DNA from: an uncultured Clostridia bacterium
Lineage (GTDB): Bacteria > Bacillota > Clostridia > Oscillospirales > Ruminococcaceae
Assembly (NCBI GenBank): GCA_946498095.1
Contig: CAMMMX010000006.1
Location: forward strand, 51,116 to 115,115
Direction of reading: 5' to 3'
DNA length: 64,000 nucleotides
Under the pieces are notes generated by a model. That model saw only the letters and a list, made by a program, of their open reading frames with translations. It did not search any database and was not told the origin of the DNA. The stretch's first letter is position 1; every line of letters begins with the position of its first letter. The translations under genes were made by a program, and so were the position numbers. Below are positions 26,637-35,332 of this stretch, in pieces.

Positions 26637-26888
26637 ATGTTCGGGAAAAGGAAATGGGTGACTGTTTTTACTACTGTCGACCTGACCGCTTACGCTAAGG
26701 CCAAGCAAAAACTAAGCGACGCGCGTGTGCCGTACCGTACCAAGATAGAAAGCAGCGCGCTTCGTATCTCATGGGATCGCATGGACGGTCATACAGGGCG
26801 CGGCGCGGCCAACCCTCTCGACAGCTATCTGCTTCAGGTGCGGGAGCCTAACGTCTACCACGCCCAGGAGGCTCTGCGTGAAGGTTAG
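26637..26888 (+). CDS. DUF2007-like small protein
   Basis: 83 residues. AGGAGG ends 7 bases before ATG 26637; the ATG at 26631 is too close. The pattern VTVFTTVDLTAYAKAKQKL then DARVPYRTKIES and YLLQVREPNVYHAQEAL fits the small alpha/beta DUF2007-type proteins thought to be signal-transducing, with a mobile-metal or ligand role not settled. Weak family call. Directly upstream of the alpha-galactosidase promoter but in its own unit. Confidence 0.6.
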   Translation: MFGKRKWVTVFTTVDLTAYAKAKQKLSDARVPYRTKIESSALRISWDRMDGHTGRGAANPLDSYLLQVREPNVYHAQEALREG

Positions 26889-26918
26889 CCGGAACGTGAG
26901 GCCGAAAAATTACAGGTC

Positions 26919-26947
26919 TTGCAACATAGGTTATTTTCTTGTATAAT
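26919..26947 (+). promoter_or_regulatory. Alpha-galactosidase promoter
   Basis: TTGCAA (26919-26924), 17 bases, TATAAT (26942-26947); start point near 26953. Confidence 0.8.
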
Positions 26948-26961
26948 CGAATGGACACTTT

Positions 26962-26977
26962 ATGCAAACGTTTACAC
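26962..26977. promoter_or_regulatory. CcpA cre-like / LacI-family operator
   Basis: ATGCAAACGTTTACAC matches 15 of 16 positions of the cre consensus WTGNAARCGNWWWCAW as I know it. It begins about +10 of the predicted transcript, a position where CcpA or a LacI-type repressor blocks transcription. Confidence 0.7.
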
Positions 26978-27006
26978 TAAAACATAAAGAAAGGCAGGAT
27001 ATGCAT

Positions 27007-28623
27007 ATGCTGATGACCATTCAACGTTTGCCCGACAGAGTCACTGTCAGAAAAGGTGGGGAGACGCATCCTCTTACCCAAGCGGATGGCGTCTTTCGTG
27101 ACCACTCCTACAGCCTGATATTCCAGTCAGACTCGAAAAGCGGCGGGATACAAGTTACCCTGGAGGCCCACGATGCGGCAAGCTACGTCATTCTACGCTG
27201 GGAAGGCAATTTTCCCCGTGGGACGCGTTTCCTCTCCGACGCCTTTGAACGCACCTATGGGGAACAAGAATGGCGGGGGATGGTAGCGCAACGCATGATG
27301 CCGTGGTACTTCCTTGCCAGCACCGGTGAACAAGGGCAAACGTGCGGCTACGGCGTACAGGTGCGCCCCAACGCTATCGCTCTGTGGCAATGCGACCCGA
27401 AAGGCGTGACACTGTGGCTGGATGTGCGCTGCGGTGCACAACCAGTTCAGCCGGGGAGGGAGCCGCTTGAGCTGGCCACCATCGTGCAGCTGCAGTCCCA
27501 AAAAGATGAATCCCCGTTTGCGCTACACCAACGTTTTTGTCACGTGATGTGCAGCGATCCGGTTCTGCCCGATAATGTGGTCTATGGCAGCAACAACTGG
27601 TACTACGCTTACGGCAACTTTTCCCGCGCCGATATCGAAGCTGACACCGCCACCGTCGCACGGCTGACCGCCGGGCTGGAAAACCGCCCCTACATGGTGA
27701 TCGACGATGGCTGGCAAGAATTCACCACCGAACGCATTTGCGCCGGCGGTCCGTATGTGCGCGGCGGCCTGCGTATGGGGGATATGGGAGAACTGGCCCG
27801 ATCCATGAAAGCGCAGGGCGTCCGCCCCGGCATCTGGGTGCGGCCGACACTCAATCACGACCGGCAAATTCCCGGTTCTTGGCGGCTAGAGCGCGACTGG
27901 GACGTCCTGGATCCCACAGTGCCCGCGGTACGCGATTACATCGGAGGGATTATCGAACGTCTGACCGGTGAATGGGGGTTTGAACTGGTCAAATACGACT
28001 TCAGCACCTTTGACCTGCTGGGGAAATGGGGATTCGAGGTGGACATTGCCCTGACCAGCCCCGGATGGGCCTTCAAAGACCGTACCATGACCACTGCGCA
28101 GGCGGTCAAGGCGCTTTACAAGACGATCCTGGATCACGCAAACGGCGCTGTACTGATCGGCTGCAACTGCATCGGCCACCTCGGTGCGGGACTGTTCCAT
28201 ATCCACCGCAGCGGCGACGACACCAGCGGCCGTAACTGGGAGCGTACTCGTAAGATGGGCGTTAACTCCCTCGCTTTCCGCTTGCCACAGCACAAAGCCT
28301 TCTTCGACGTCGACGCCGACTGTGTAGGCATTACCGCCGACGTCCCATGGGAGCGTACCCGGGAATGGCTGAAGATGCTGTCGATGAGCGGTACGCCGCT
28401 GTTTTGTTCCATCACACCAGGCCTGCTGGATGAAAGGCAGGAGGCAGAGGTGATGCAAGCGTTTGCACGTGGCAGCCTCCAGGCAGATGTAGCCGAACCG
28501 CTGGACTGCCTGGAAACGACCTGCCCTGATCGCTGGCGCATCAACGGCGAAGAAGTCTCCTTCGACCTCTTTGAGCCGGACGGGGTGGCGATGATCGGTC
28601 CCGACGGCGAACTCGTCAATTAA
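27007..28623 (+). CDS. Alpha-galactosidase-like glycoside hydrolase (GH36/clan GH-D)
   Basis: 538 residues from ATG 27007, best spaced from AGGCAGG; ATGs at 26962, 27001 also exist. An N-terminal beta-sandwich is followed by the TIM barrel with NNWYYAYG, MVIDDGWQEF, the nucleophile Asp331 in VKYDFSTF and the acid/base Asp404 or Asp405 in RSGDDTSG, as in clan GH-D. Alpha-galactosidases of GH36 cleave raffinose-type sugars. The 3' end is short for the family, and a coding-like frame follows in another frame (28631-28765). No signal peptide, so intracellular. Control by the cre-like operator suggests carbon catabolite repression. Confidence 0.85.
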   Translation: MLMTIQRLPDRVTVRKGGETHPLTQADGVFRDHSYSLIFQSDSKSGGIQVTLEAHDAASYVILRWEGNFPRGTRFLSDAFERTYGEQEWRGMVAQRMMPWYFLASTGEQGQTCGYGVQVRPNAIALWQCDPKGVTLWLDVRCGAQPVQPGREPLELATIVQLQSQKDESPFALHQRFCHVMCSDPVLPDNVVYGSNNWYYAYGNFSRADIEADTATVARLTAGLENRPYMVIDDGWQEFTTERICAGGPYVRGGLRMGDMGELARSMKAQGVRPGIWVRPTLNHDRQIPGSWRLERDWDVLDPTVPAVRDYIGGIIERLTGEWGFELVKYDFSTFDLLGKWGFEVDIALTSPGWAFKDRTMTTAQAVKALYKTILDHANGAVLIGCNCIGHLGAGLFHIHRSGDDTSGRNWERTRKMGVNSLAFRLPQHKAFFDVDADCVGITADVPWERTREWLKMLSMSGTPLFCSITPGLLDERQEAEVMQAFARGSLQADVAEPLDCLETTCPDRWRINGEEVSFDLFEPDGVAMIGPDGELVN

Positions 28624-28630
28624 AGCTCTA

Positions 28631-28765
28631 GTGAAGGAATGTTTCACGTCTGCGGCATCGTACCGAGAAACGCTGCACGGCGGCGAATACGCCTGGCTGG
28701 GCAGAAGCGGCTACGTCCCCGCATCGTCCCAGCCGCAGGAGTACGCACTGTTCGGCGTGCGGTGA
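28631..28765 (+). pseudogene. Coding-like 3' remnant, possibly lost C-terminus of the alpha-galactosidase
   Basis: A +1-frame reading begins 8 bases after the stop codon and reads VKECFTSAASYRETLHGGEY then AWLGRSGYVPASSQPQEYAL and a short end. It has a coding look. It could be the original end of the enzyme after a frameshift near 28620, or chance. Confidence 0.35.
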
Positions 28766-28818
28766 CGGACGGGATCGGAACGGGCATCATTCCCTGCCGA
28801 AAGAAATAGAGAAAGAGA

Positions 28819-28856
28819 AAGCGGTCGTTATGTACAATGACCGCTTTTTCCTTTTA
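28819..28856 (+). terminator. Terminator of the alpha-galactosidase unit
   Basis: AAAGCGGTC / GACCGCTTT stem with a 12-base loop, then TTCCTTTT. Confidence 0.8.
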
Positions 28857-29240
28857 TGGCATCAAAAACATTTTCCGCCACAGCAGGCAGAGTAACAGAA
28901 TGCAGGCACTGCCGCAATGGCCTATGAACCATGCAGCCTGCTGGCATTTTTTTAACCCCAGCAGACACAAGTTCCCGTGCCTGTGTGTAAACTACACCCA
29001 GGCTTAGCTCGGCATTGATGCGCTCCCCCCGGTCTCCTTCGTTGCGCCATCACAGGCTGACGCGCCGCCCTACTGGGCTACGTCTGTGTGCGAACTGTTT
29101 CCGGGTTTTACCCGGTGGCAGGAGTCAGAGAAATGTGCTATAATGGTCTTACGGCTTTGGGCCATCACGGATCTCTATCCCGCGCCGGTACTTTCACGCC
29201 GCGGGACACCTCCCCGGTTTTCCCGGGAAAAGAAGGATGA

Positions 29241-30500
29241 ATGGATATGAATAGGAATGAACACCCGTTTTCTCCCTGTGAAATCCTGCTGCCGCAGGGC
29301 GTTGACATGACGAAATGGAGTGTCGTTGCTTGCGATCAGTACACGTCACAGCCCCAGTACTGGCAGGAGGTCGACGCTTTTGTCGGCGACGCACCATCTA
29401 CTTTACGTATGATAATACCAGAATTATACTTAGAGGAATCCGATGTCGACACCCGCATTACACAGGCATCGCATACCATGGAGCAGTACCTACAGGGCAG
29501 GCTGCTGCGCAGCGTCGACGGTTTCGTCTATCTGCGGCGTACTCTACGGGACGGCCGGGTACGTCGTGGGCTGGTTGGCGCGGTGGACCTCGAATGCTAT
29601 GACTTTGCAAAAGGGACGCAGCCACTGATCCGTGCGACGGAGGGGACGGTGCTGGAACGTATCCCACCGCGGGTACGAGTCCGCAAGGATGCGCCGCTCG
29701 AGCTTCCCCACGTCATGCTGCTCATCGACGATCCCGCCGATACGGTCCTCGGCCCGCTCGACGGGACAGGGGAAAAGTTGTACGATTTCCCCCTGATGCA
29801 GGACTCCGGTGCAGCGGAAGGGTTCCTCATCCACGAAGGGGAACAGGCCCGCATCCTGCAAGCCCTTTCCGGCCTCGCAGATCCGGACGCCTTCTCCGCC
29901 CGTTACGGGTTGGATGCGTCGATAAAACCCATCCTGTTTGCCGTCGGGGACGGTAACCACTCCCTTGCCACGGCTAAGACCTGTTATGAAAATCTGAAAA
30001 AAATACTTTCCCCCGAAGAGGCCTCCCACCATCCGGCACGTTACGCGCTGGTAGAGGTGGTCAACCTTCACGACGCATCGCTGCAATTTGAACCCATCCA
30101 TCGCGTGGTCTTCGATGTCGACCCGGGACAGTTGACCGCGGCGCTGCGGGAGAAATGCCGAAGCGGCGCGTCCGGTCAGACGGTGACGCTCGTCTGCAGC
30201 GGGGAAGAGGAAGCGTTCACCTTTGACACCTCCACATCCAGTCTCGCGGTGGGGACGCTGCAGATCTTCCTGGACACTTTCATCGCCGAAAACGGCGGCC
30301 GCGTCGACTACATTCACGGCGACAGTGTCGTCCGCGAGTTGTCCCAGCAGCCCGGCGCTATCGGCTTCCTAGTCCCGGGTATGGGGAAGGACGAGTTATT
30401 CCGCACCGTCGCACTGGACGGCGCATTGCCGCGTAAAACCTTTTCCATGGGCCACGCTTGGGACAAGCGCTTTTATCTCGAATGCCGTAAAATTAAGTAG
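29241..30500 (+). CDS. DUF1015 family protein
   Basis: 419 residues. The N-terminal part, WSVVACDQYTSQPQYWQEV, and the central GDGNHSLATAKTCYE are hallmarks of DUF1015 proteins, which occur widely in Clostridia and near serine and one-carbon genes in other species; activity is not established. AGAAGG is just upstream of ATG 29241; ATG 29247 is an alternative. Convergent with the CofE-like gene and sharing a two-way terminator at 30541. Confidence 0.85.
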   Translation: MDMNRNEHPFSPCEILLPQGVDMTKWSVVACDQYTSQPQYWQEVDAFVGDAPSTLRMIIPELYLEESDVDTRITQASHTMEQYLQGRLLRSVDGFVYLRRTLRDGRVRRGLVGAVDLECYDFAKGTQPLIRATEGTVLERIPPRVRVRKDAPLELPHVMLLIDDPADTVLGPLDGTGEKLYDFPLMQDSGAAEGFLIHEGEQARILQALSGLADPDAFSARYGLDASIKPILFAVGDGNHSLATAKTCYENLKKILSPEEASHHPARYALVEVVNLHDASLQFEPIHRVVFDVDPGQLTAALREKCRSGASGQTVTLVCSGEEEAFTFDTSTSSLAVGTLQIFLDTFIAENGGRVDYIHGDSVVRELSQQPGAIGFLVPGMGKDELFRTVALDGALPRKTFSMGHAWDKRFYLECRKIK

Positions 30501-30540
30501 CAAGGAAAGCTTCATCTTCTTTGCCAGCATATAAAAAAAC

Positions 30541-30569
30541 CCGGCCCGGTGCGGAACGCACCGGGCCGG
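30541..30569. terminator. Bidirectional terminator
   Basis: CCGGCCCGGTGC / GCACCGGGCCGG perfect 12-bp stem, GGAAC loop. Preceded by seven A (T run on the minus strand) and followed by ATTTTAT on the plus strand; it serves the convergent DUF1015 and CofE-like genes. Confidence 0.92.
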
Positions 30570-30585
30570 ATTTTATCTGCCATTA

Positions 30586-31785
30586 TTATTTCACGTAATT
30601 GTCAAAATAACCTTGAATCAGGATAATCGGCGTTCCCTTGTCGCCGCTACCGGAGGTAAGGTCACACAACGATCCGAGCAGATCCGTCAGGCGGCGAGGC
30701 GTCGTCCCCTGCGACTCCATCGAGCCGACCAGGCTCTGTGACTTCTCGTCCTTTTCCCGGATATAATTCTGAATCGCCTCTTTCAGCGCGTCACCGCTGA
30801 GGGAGGCAAAATTGTTATCGGCAAGGTACTTCAGTTTAACCTCGTTTGGTTGCCCGTTCAGACCTTCCGTAAAGGCGGGGGAGACAACCGGATCTGCAAG
30901 CTCCCATATTTTCCCGACAGGATCCTTAAATGCGCCGTCGCCATAGACCATAACCTCAATCTTCTTGCCCGTACGCTCATAAAGCATGGACTGCACGCGG
31001 GAGACAAATACGTCACAATCTCGGGGAAACAGCTTGACGCTTTCTTCCGTCGCCTTGTTCGAGCCCAGCAGGCCGTAATCGCTGTTAAAACCGCTGCCGT
31101 TCACCGGGGCAGTAGCGATGTCGTCCAGGCCACAAACAACCTCCGCGCCTGCCGCTTTCAGAAGGCGTTTGGTACGTGCACGGGTATGGATATCACAAGT
31201 CAGCACATTTTTGGTGTAGTCCAGGATGGTCTTGGGGTTATTGGCAAAAATAATTTCCACATCGGCGCCCATCTCCTGGATCAATCCCTTGTAATAGGAG
31301 ACATAGTCCACACCGGTAAAGGGATGCTTGTTTTCGCCGAACAACGCACGGTACCTCTCTTCATCCAACACATCGCTCCAGGGGTTGACGCCCTTTTCAT
31401 CCAGCATATCCAGGTCTACCAAATGATTTCCCACCTCGTCGGAGGGATAGCTGAGCATCAGGTAGATTTTCTTCGCGCCTTTCGCGATCCCGCGCAGGCA
31501 AATTGCAAAACGATTGCGGCTCAGGATGGGGAAGATAACGCCAAACTCGCCGGAAGGAAACTTAGCGCGAATATCGGCTGCGATGTCGTCCACACTCATG
31601 TAGTTGCCCTGTGCGCGTGCGACAACGGCTTCAGTTACACCAACAACGTCACGGTCGTGCAGTTCAAAATGATCCGACTGCGCCGCGTTTACCACACAAT
31701 CCACCACAATGGACGCCAGATCGTCCCCCTGGCGGATAATCGGCGCACGCACGCCGCGGGATACCGTACCAACCATTCTTTCCAT
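30586..31785 (-). CDS. CofE-like (coenzyme F420-0:glutamate ligase fold) protein
   Basis: 399 residues from ATG 31785 (GAGG 9 bases upstream). The N-terminal half resembles the CofE ligase fold: GDDLASIVVDCV, DRDVVGVTEAVVARAQGNY and later PVNGSGFNSDYGLLG and GDGAFKDPVGKIWELADP. In archaea and actinobacteria CofE adds glutamate to F420. No other F420 gene is in the window, and Clostridia generally lack F420, so the substrate is open; a glutamylation of another cofactor or peptide is possible. Divergent from a LysR regulator with overlapping promoters, which hints that the regulator controls it. Confidence 0.75.
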   Translation of the reverse strand: MERMVGTVSRGVRAPIIRQGDDLASIVVDCVVNAAQSDHFELHDRDVVGVTEAVVARAQGNYMSVDDIAADIRAKFPSGEFGVIFPILSRNRFAICLRGIAKGAKKIYLMLSYPSDEVGNHLVDLDMLDEKGVNPWSDVLDEERYRALFGENKHPFTGVDYVSYYKGLIQEMGADVEIIFANNPKTILDYTKNVLTCDIHTRARTKRLLKAAGAEVVCGLDDIATAPVNGSGFNSDYGLLGSNKATEESVKLFPRDCDVFVSRVQSMLYERTGKKIEVMVYGDGAFKDPVGKIWELADPVVSPAFTEGLNGQPNEVKLKYLADNNFASLSGDALKEAIQNYIREKDEKSQSLVGSMESQGTTPRRLTDLLGSLCDLTSGSGDKGTPIILIQGYFDNYVK

Positions 31786-31898
31786 CTGTAAAATCCTCCC
31801 TGTTTTCATCAAAAGAGACGCGGGCCGCAGCTTTCCGCTCCATTCTTCCAAACTTCCTTATCCGGACAGGGGAAAGGGGCCCCACGACGTATAAAGGC

Positions 31899-31948
31899 TT
31901 TTCAAATCATCCGTTATCTATTATAATACAAATATCCCCATAAGTAAA
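31899..31948. promoter_or_regulatory. Overlapping divergent promoters of the LysR and CofE-like genes
   Basis: Plus strand: TTTTCA (31899-31904), 17 bases, TATAAT (31922-31927). Minus strand: TTTACT, 17 bases, TATAAT (31920-31925). The two -10 boxes overlap, so both directions cannot fire at once; a LysR regulator could switch between them. Confidence 0.6.
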
Positions 31949-32028
31949 ATGAATTGTTTTAAGAGATGTTATAAGTTTAGCGAATAGGTTAGCACGGTAT
32001 GTCGGTCCCAAGGAAAAGGAGGAACCAT

Positions 32029-32943
32029 ATGGACGTAAAGCTTGATCTGTACCGAACTTTCTGTTCAGTTGCACGGTTGCGCAGCCTCTCTGCTGCTGGA
32101 CGGGAACTGTACCTATCACAGTCGGCGGTGAGCCAGGCGATACGGAAGCTGGAACAACAGTTGGGGACACCTTTGTTTGATCGCAGCGGGAAAGGCGTCA
32201 CGCTGACGCAGGAGGGTAAGGTACTCTATGGTTACGCACAGGCGGCTTTAAACCTGATTGAGACAGGGGAGCAGAAGCTCTCCCACCTGTCTGAGCTTCA
32301 GGCAGGTGATCTGCACATTGGCGCCGGCGACACCATTTCGCAACACTACCTGCTGCCCTGGCTGGGACGCTTCCACGAGCTATATCCTGCCGTACGATTG
32401 CGGGTCGTGAACCGTACGACACCCCAGCTCTTGAAGCTGCTACGGTCAGGACGCATCGATTTGGCTTTCGTCAACTTACCCATTGATGACACCAGCGTCG
32501 ACACACAGCCTTGCATGGACGTACATGATATTTTCGTCGCGGGAGAACGCTTTTCCACCCTGCGTGGATGCGTCCTGACGCGGCGACAACTTGCGCAGCA
32601 GCCGCTGATTATGCTGGAACAGCTTTCCAACAGCCGGCAGTATGCCGATGCGCAATTTTTGTCCGGCGGTGTGCAACTGGAACCGGAAATCGAGCTTGGC
32701 GCGCATGACCTCCTGCTGGAATTTGCAGAAACCGGACTGGGGATCGCCTGCGTTGTGGAAGAGTTTTCTCATCGCTACCTGCACAGCGGAAAACTGTTCC
32801 GTCTGCATCTTGACGAGGAACTCCCCTCCCGCAGTATTGGCGTTTGTACGCTGCGGGGCGTCGGGCTCCCCACACCGGGACGGCGTCTCCTTCAGCTGAT
32901 GCTGAACACTCCAAGCGTCCCCGTCTTCTTGGGGACTGAATAG
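32029..32943 (+). CDS. LysR-family transcriptional regulator
   Basis: 304 residues from ATG 32029; AAGGAGG 6 bases upstream. The winged HTH reads DLYRTFCSVARLRSLSAAGRE then QSAVSQAIRKLEQQLGTPLF, followed by the two-lobe effector-binding domain (IGAGDTISQHYLLPWLGRFHE to ASCVVEEFS-like region, with the D-type lobe hinge). LysR proteins sense a small ligand and activate or repress, usually the divergent gene, here the CofE-like ligase. Confidence 0.93.
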   Translation: MDVKLDLYRTFCSVARLRSLSAAGRELYLSQSAVSQAIRKLEQQLGTPLFDRSGKGVTLTQEGKVLYGYAQAALNLIETGEQKLSHLSELQAGDLHIGAGDTISQHYLLPWLGRFHELYPAVRLRVVNRTTPQLLKLLRSGRIDLAFVNLPIDDTSVDTQPCMDVHDIFVAGERFSTLRGCVLTRRQLAQQPLIMLEQLSNSRQYADAQFLSGGVQLEPEIELGAHDLLLEFAETGLGIACVVEEFSHRYLHSGKLFRLHLDEELPSRSIGVCTLRGVGLPTPGRRLLQLMLNTPSVPVFLGTE

Positions 32944-33120
32944 AATATTCCTTCCACAGTATTTGCCTGGAGCCACGCCCCATGTCAACATTTTCCTTGT
33001 TACACTTGGACCCCGGCGCCCCTGTCCGAACCGTTCTATAAAACTATTGACTTAATTGGATTTTTATAGCATTTTAAGCATATGTAAAATAAATCATTCC
33101 AAAATAACCGAGGGGAAAAC

Positions 33121-33528
33121 ATGATACTGAAAAAAGCAATTTGCGCAGCCGTATGCGCATCTGCCCTGACTTGCGCACTGGCAACTCCTATGCAGGCGGC
33201 CCATCAGGTTTACAATGATCGCAGCAATATCGGCTACTGTCAGCTGGAAGCCAGCTATGACCCAACAACCGCCCACAAGGAAGCCTTTGCATCCATTACT
33301 CCATATGCGGAACAACTGGATAAAAAGCTGCCCGTTTCTCTTGTATGGGGGCGGATTGGTATCACCGACACCGATATCGGAGACATTGTTTTAACGAAGA
33401 TAGACTCTGATACCAATGCGGATACTGCTGCTGGTATGTATGGCACTACAGTCAACGCCTATTTCTATTGCGCGAGAAGGGATGGAAGTGGCGTTTTCAG
33501 CAAAACACTGCAAGTGACGGCCGACTAA
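33121..33528 (+). CDS. Small secreted protein of unknown function
   Basis: 135 residues; GAGGGG precedes the ATG. A signal peptide (LKKAICAAVCASALTCALAT then PMQAA) with likely cleavage after MQA leaves a ~110-residue mature domain containing five-odd beta-like segments (LPVSLVWGRIGI, TTVNAYFYCARR, SKTLQVTAD) and two cysteines. No family recognised. Similar size and build to the protein at 13496, with faint resemblance in the C-terminal half, so it may be a distant member of the same group. Confidence 0.7.
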   Translation: MILKKAICAAVCASALTCALATPMQAAHQVYNDRSNIGYCQLEASYDPTTAHKEAFASITPYAEQLDKKLPVSLVWGRIGITDTDIGDIVLTKIDSDTNADTAAGMYGTTVNAYFYCARRDGSGVFSKTLQVTAD

Positions 33529-33567
33529 AAGCGGTCTACTCCCGACAAATCATGGAAAAACAAGCGA

Positions 33568-33610
33568 ATCAAATATCCTCTGGCACGTCATCTGCCAGGG
33601 GATATTTGAT
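33568..33610 (-). terminator. Long hairpin between the secreted-protein gene and fabV
   Basis: 18-bp stem (33568-33585 with 33593-33610) with one G-T pair. On the minus strand TTTTT follows 8 bases later, so it most likely ends fabV. Confidence 0.7.
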
Positions 33611-33635
33611 GGATGCCACATCGATCGTTTTCCAT

Positions 33636-34820
33636 TTAGTGCTGCAGACTTTCTATCTCCACGGCAGGATCAACCTCGGCCGTGTAATCGACATCGGGCA
33701 GACCGAACCCGAAAATATGGTAAAAATCTTCCCAGTATCCGTCGACGTCTGCCAGTTGCGATACGTTATCCGAGTCAAGCTGCTCCCACAGTGCGCTAAC
33801 AGCCTCTTGGACCTCCGGCCGCATCTCCCAGTCATCCAGACGGATTTGACCTTCGGAATCGGTAGGAACGCCATCCGCCGCATAGAGCCGGTCATGGAAC
33901 AGACGGTACATCTGCTCCATACATCCCTCATGCAGCCCTTTCTCCTTCATCACTCGATACAGGAGCGAAATGTACAGCGGTACGACGGGGATCGCCGCGC
34001 TCGACTGCGTGACCAGCGCTTTATTCACGCTGATGTACCCACGTACACCGGGAAAATCAGACGTAATCCGCCCTGAGGTCTCGTAAAGATGCCGCTTGGC
34101 CGCGCCGATAGTACCGTTGAGGTAGACCGGATGCGTCAGTTCCGGACCGATATAGGAATAAGCCACCGTTACGGCATGATCCGCCAGTACGCCGCCATCT
34201 CGCAGCGCCTGGATCCAGTCATACCAGTCCTCGCCGCCCATCACACGGATGGTATCGTCGATCTCCTGCTGGGTCGCCGGGCCAATCGCCACCTCGGACA
34301 CTGTACGCGTTTTCAGGTCAATCGTCTTGTTGCGGTATTCGTCCCCCGTCGTCTTCAGTACCGATGAGACGCTCGTCCCGTCAGACAGGGTACGCCGGGG
34401 CGCGGCGAGGGAATAGACAACAAGATCGACATTTCCCAAATCGCGTCGGATAAGGTCAATCGTTTCTTCCTTCACGGCGTTAGAAAACGCATCGCCATTG
34501 ATGGTCTTGGCATACAGCCCGTCGGCATGGGCAAAGGATTCAAAAGCGGCCGTGTTGTACCAGCCCGCCGTAGCCGTACGGTTACCGGACGCACCTTTGT
34601 CAAAAATGACGCCAACCGTCGCCGCACCGCAGGCATAGGCTGCCGCGATCCGGCTGGACAGCCCGTATCCTGCCGACGCGCCAACGACAAGCACCCGTTT
34701 TGGGCCCTCCACCTTCTCCTGCGCACGGACCCAGTCAATCTGCTGCTTCACATGCGCGCAGCAGCCTGCTGGATGAGCAGTCGTACAAATAAAGCCTCTA
34801 ATTTTGGGTTCAATTACCAT
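33636..34820 (-). CDS. fabV: Trans-2-enoyl-CoA/ACP reductase FabV
   Basis: 394 residues from ATG 34820 (AAAGGAG 8 bases upstream). Matches the FabV/TER family: KPRIRGFICTTAHP-like start (EPKIRGFICTTAHPAGC), NADH motif GASAGYG (49-55 region), and the Y-x8-K catalytic pair in YLNGTIGAAK (Tyr233, Lys242). It reduces crotonyl-CoA or enoyl-ACP with NADH, in fatty acid synthesis or butyrate formation in anaerobes. Ends at a long hairpin; no bcd-etf genes nearby. Confidence 0.95.
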   Translation of the reverse strand: MVIEPKIRGFICTTAHPAGCCAHVKQQIDWVRAQEKVEGPKRVLVVGASAGYGLSSRIAAAYACGAATVGVIFDKGASGNRTATAGWYNTAAFESFAHADGLYAKTINGDAFSNAVKEETIDLIRRDLGNVDLVVYSLAAPRRTLSDGTSVSSVLKTTGDEYRNKTIDLKTRTVSEVAIGPATQQEIDDTIRVMGGEDWYDWIQALRDGGVLADHAVTVAYSYIGPELTHPVYLNGTIGAAKRHLYETSGRITSDFPGVRGYISVNKALVTQSSAAIPVVPLYISLLYRVMKEKGLHEGCMEQMYRLFHDRLYAADGVPTDSEGQIRLDDWEMRPEVQEAVSALWEQLDSDNVSQLADVDGYWEDFYHIFGFGLPDVDYTAEVDPAVEIESLQH

Positions 34821-34932
34821 CCCGGTTGCTCCTTTCCCTGGCATTTATGCCAAAATGCCGCGGCCACTTTCTGAGCCGCGACTTGATCCGATCCATCCGT
34901 TCTTTTCTCCGTCACAAGGATACGAAACAGCT

Positions 34933-35331
34933 TCAGCGCATCAAGGCACTGAGCAAAAGCATCAGCAAAAAATAGCCGCCGGCAAGCGCAAGCACATAGG
35001 GCAACAGCGCCCACAATGCCGCTAGAATCAGCGCCACCACATCTTTGCGCCCCAGTTTTTGTTCGTCCTCTTTCGGCGGAGCAAGGTCTAGCTTCACTGT
35101 GCCTTTTCCATCTGCGGACGGAACCTGCGCGGGCTCTTTTTCCAAATAATCCCCGATTTTATCCTCTTTGGAACGGAAGCCGTCCTTGTACTGCCGTACA
35201 AGCTCGCTGACGTCGGCCTCGGGATCCTCCTTCAGCCGCCGCTTGATCTCGTAATAGCGCGACAGCTGCAGAGAAAAATCCTCATACCGGTTTTTCTCGT
35301 ACGGCTTGCCGCCGTGGCTGCGCTTCCTCAT
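34933..35331 (-). CDS. Hypothetical protein with C-terminal membrane segment(s)
   Basis: 132 residues. A basic, charged N-terminal two-thirds (KRRLKEDPEADVSELVRQYK, KSKEDKIGDYLEKEPA-type helices, then KLDLAPPKEDEQKLG) is followed by one or two hydrophobic helices (VVALILAALWALLPYVLALAGGYF then LLMLLLSALMR). No family recognised. It begins one base after the oppF stop codon with AAGGGA upstream, so it is almost certainly translated from the opp transcript; a role in the transporter or just a linked gene cannot be told. Confidence 0.65.
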   Translation of the reverse strand: MRKRSHGGKPYEKNRYEDFSLQLSRYYEIKRRLKEDPEADVSELVRQYKDGFRSKEDKIGDYLEKEPAQVPSADGKGTVKLDLAPPKEDEQKLGRKDVVALILAALWALLPYVLALAGGYFLLMLLLSALMR

Positions 35332-35332
35332 G

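Larger units (their letters stand above)
28624..29240. other. Intergenic region after the alpha-galactosidase
   Basis: Holds the out-of-frame remnant (28631-28765), a terminator (28819), a long imperfect stem with seven T (28876-28962) and, on the right, TATAAT at 29139 with a poor -35 box. No other gene seen. Confidence 0.5.

Noticed and set aside
28454..28469. Second cre-like site ATGCAAGCGTTTGCAC inside the alpha-galactosidase gene
   Set aside because: Only 14 of 16 consensus positions and within the coding frame; could be chance in a GC-rich gene.
33047..33075. Promoter for the secreted protein at 33121
   Set aside because: TTGACT at 33047 lacks a -10 box at 16-18 bases.
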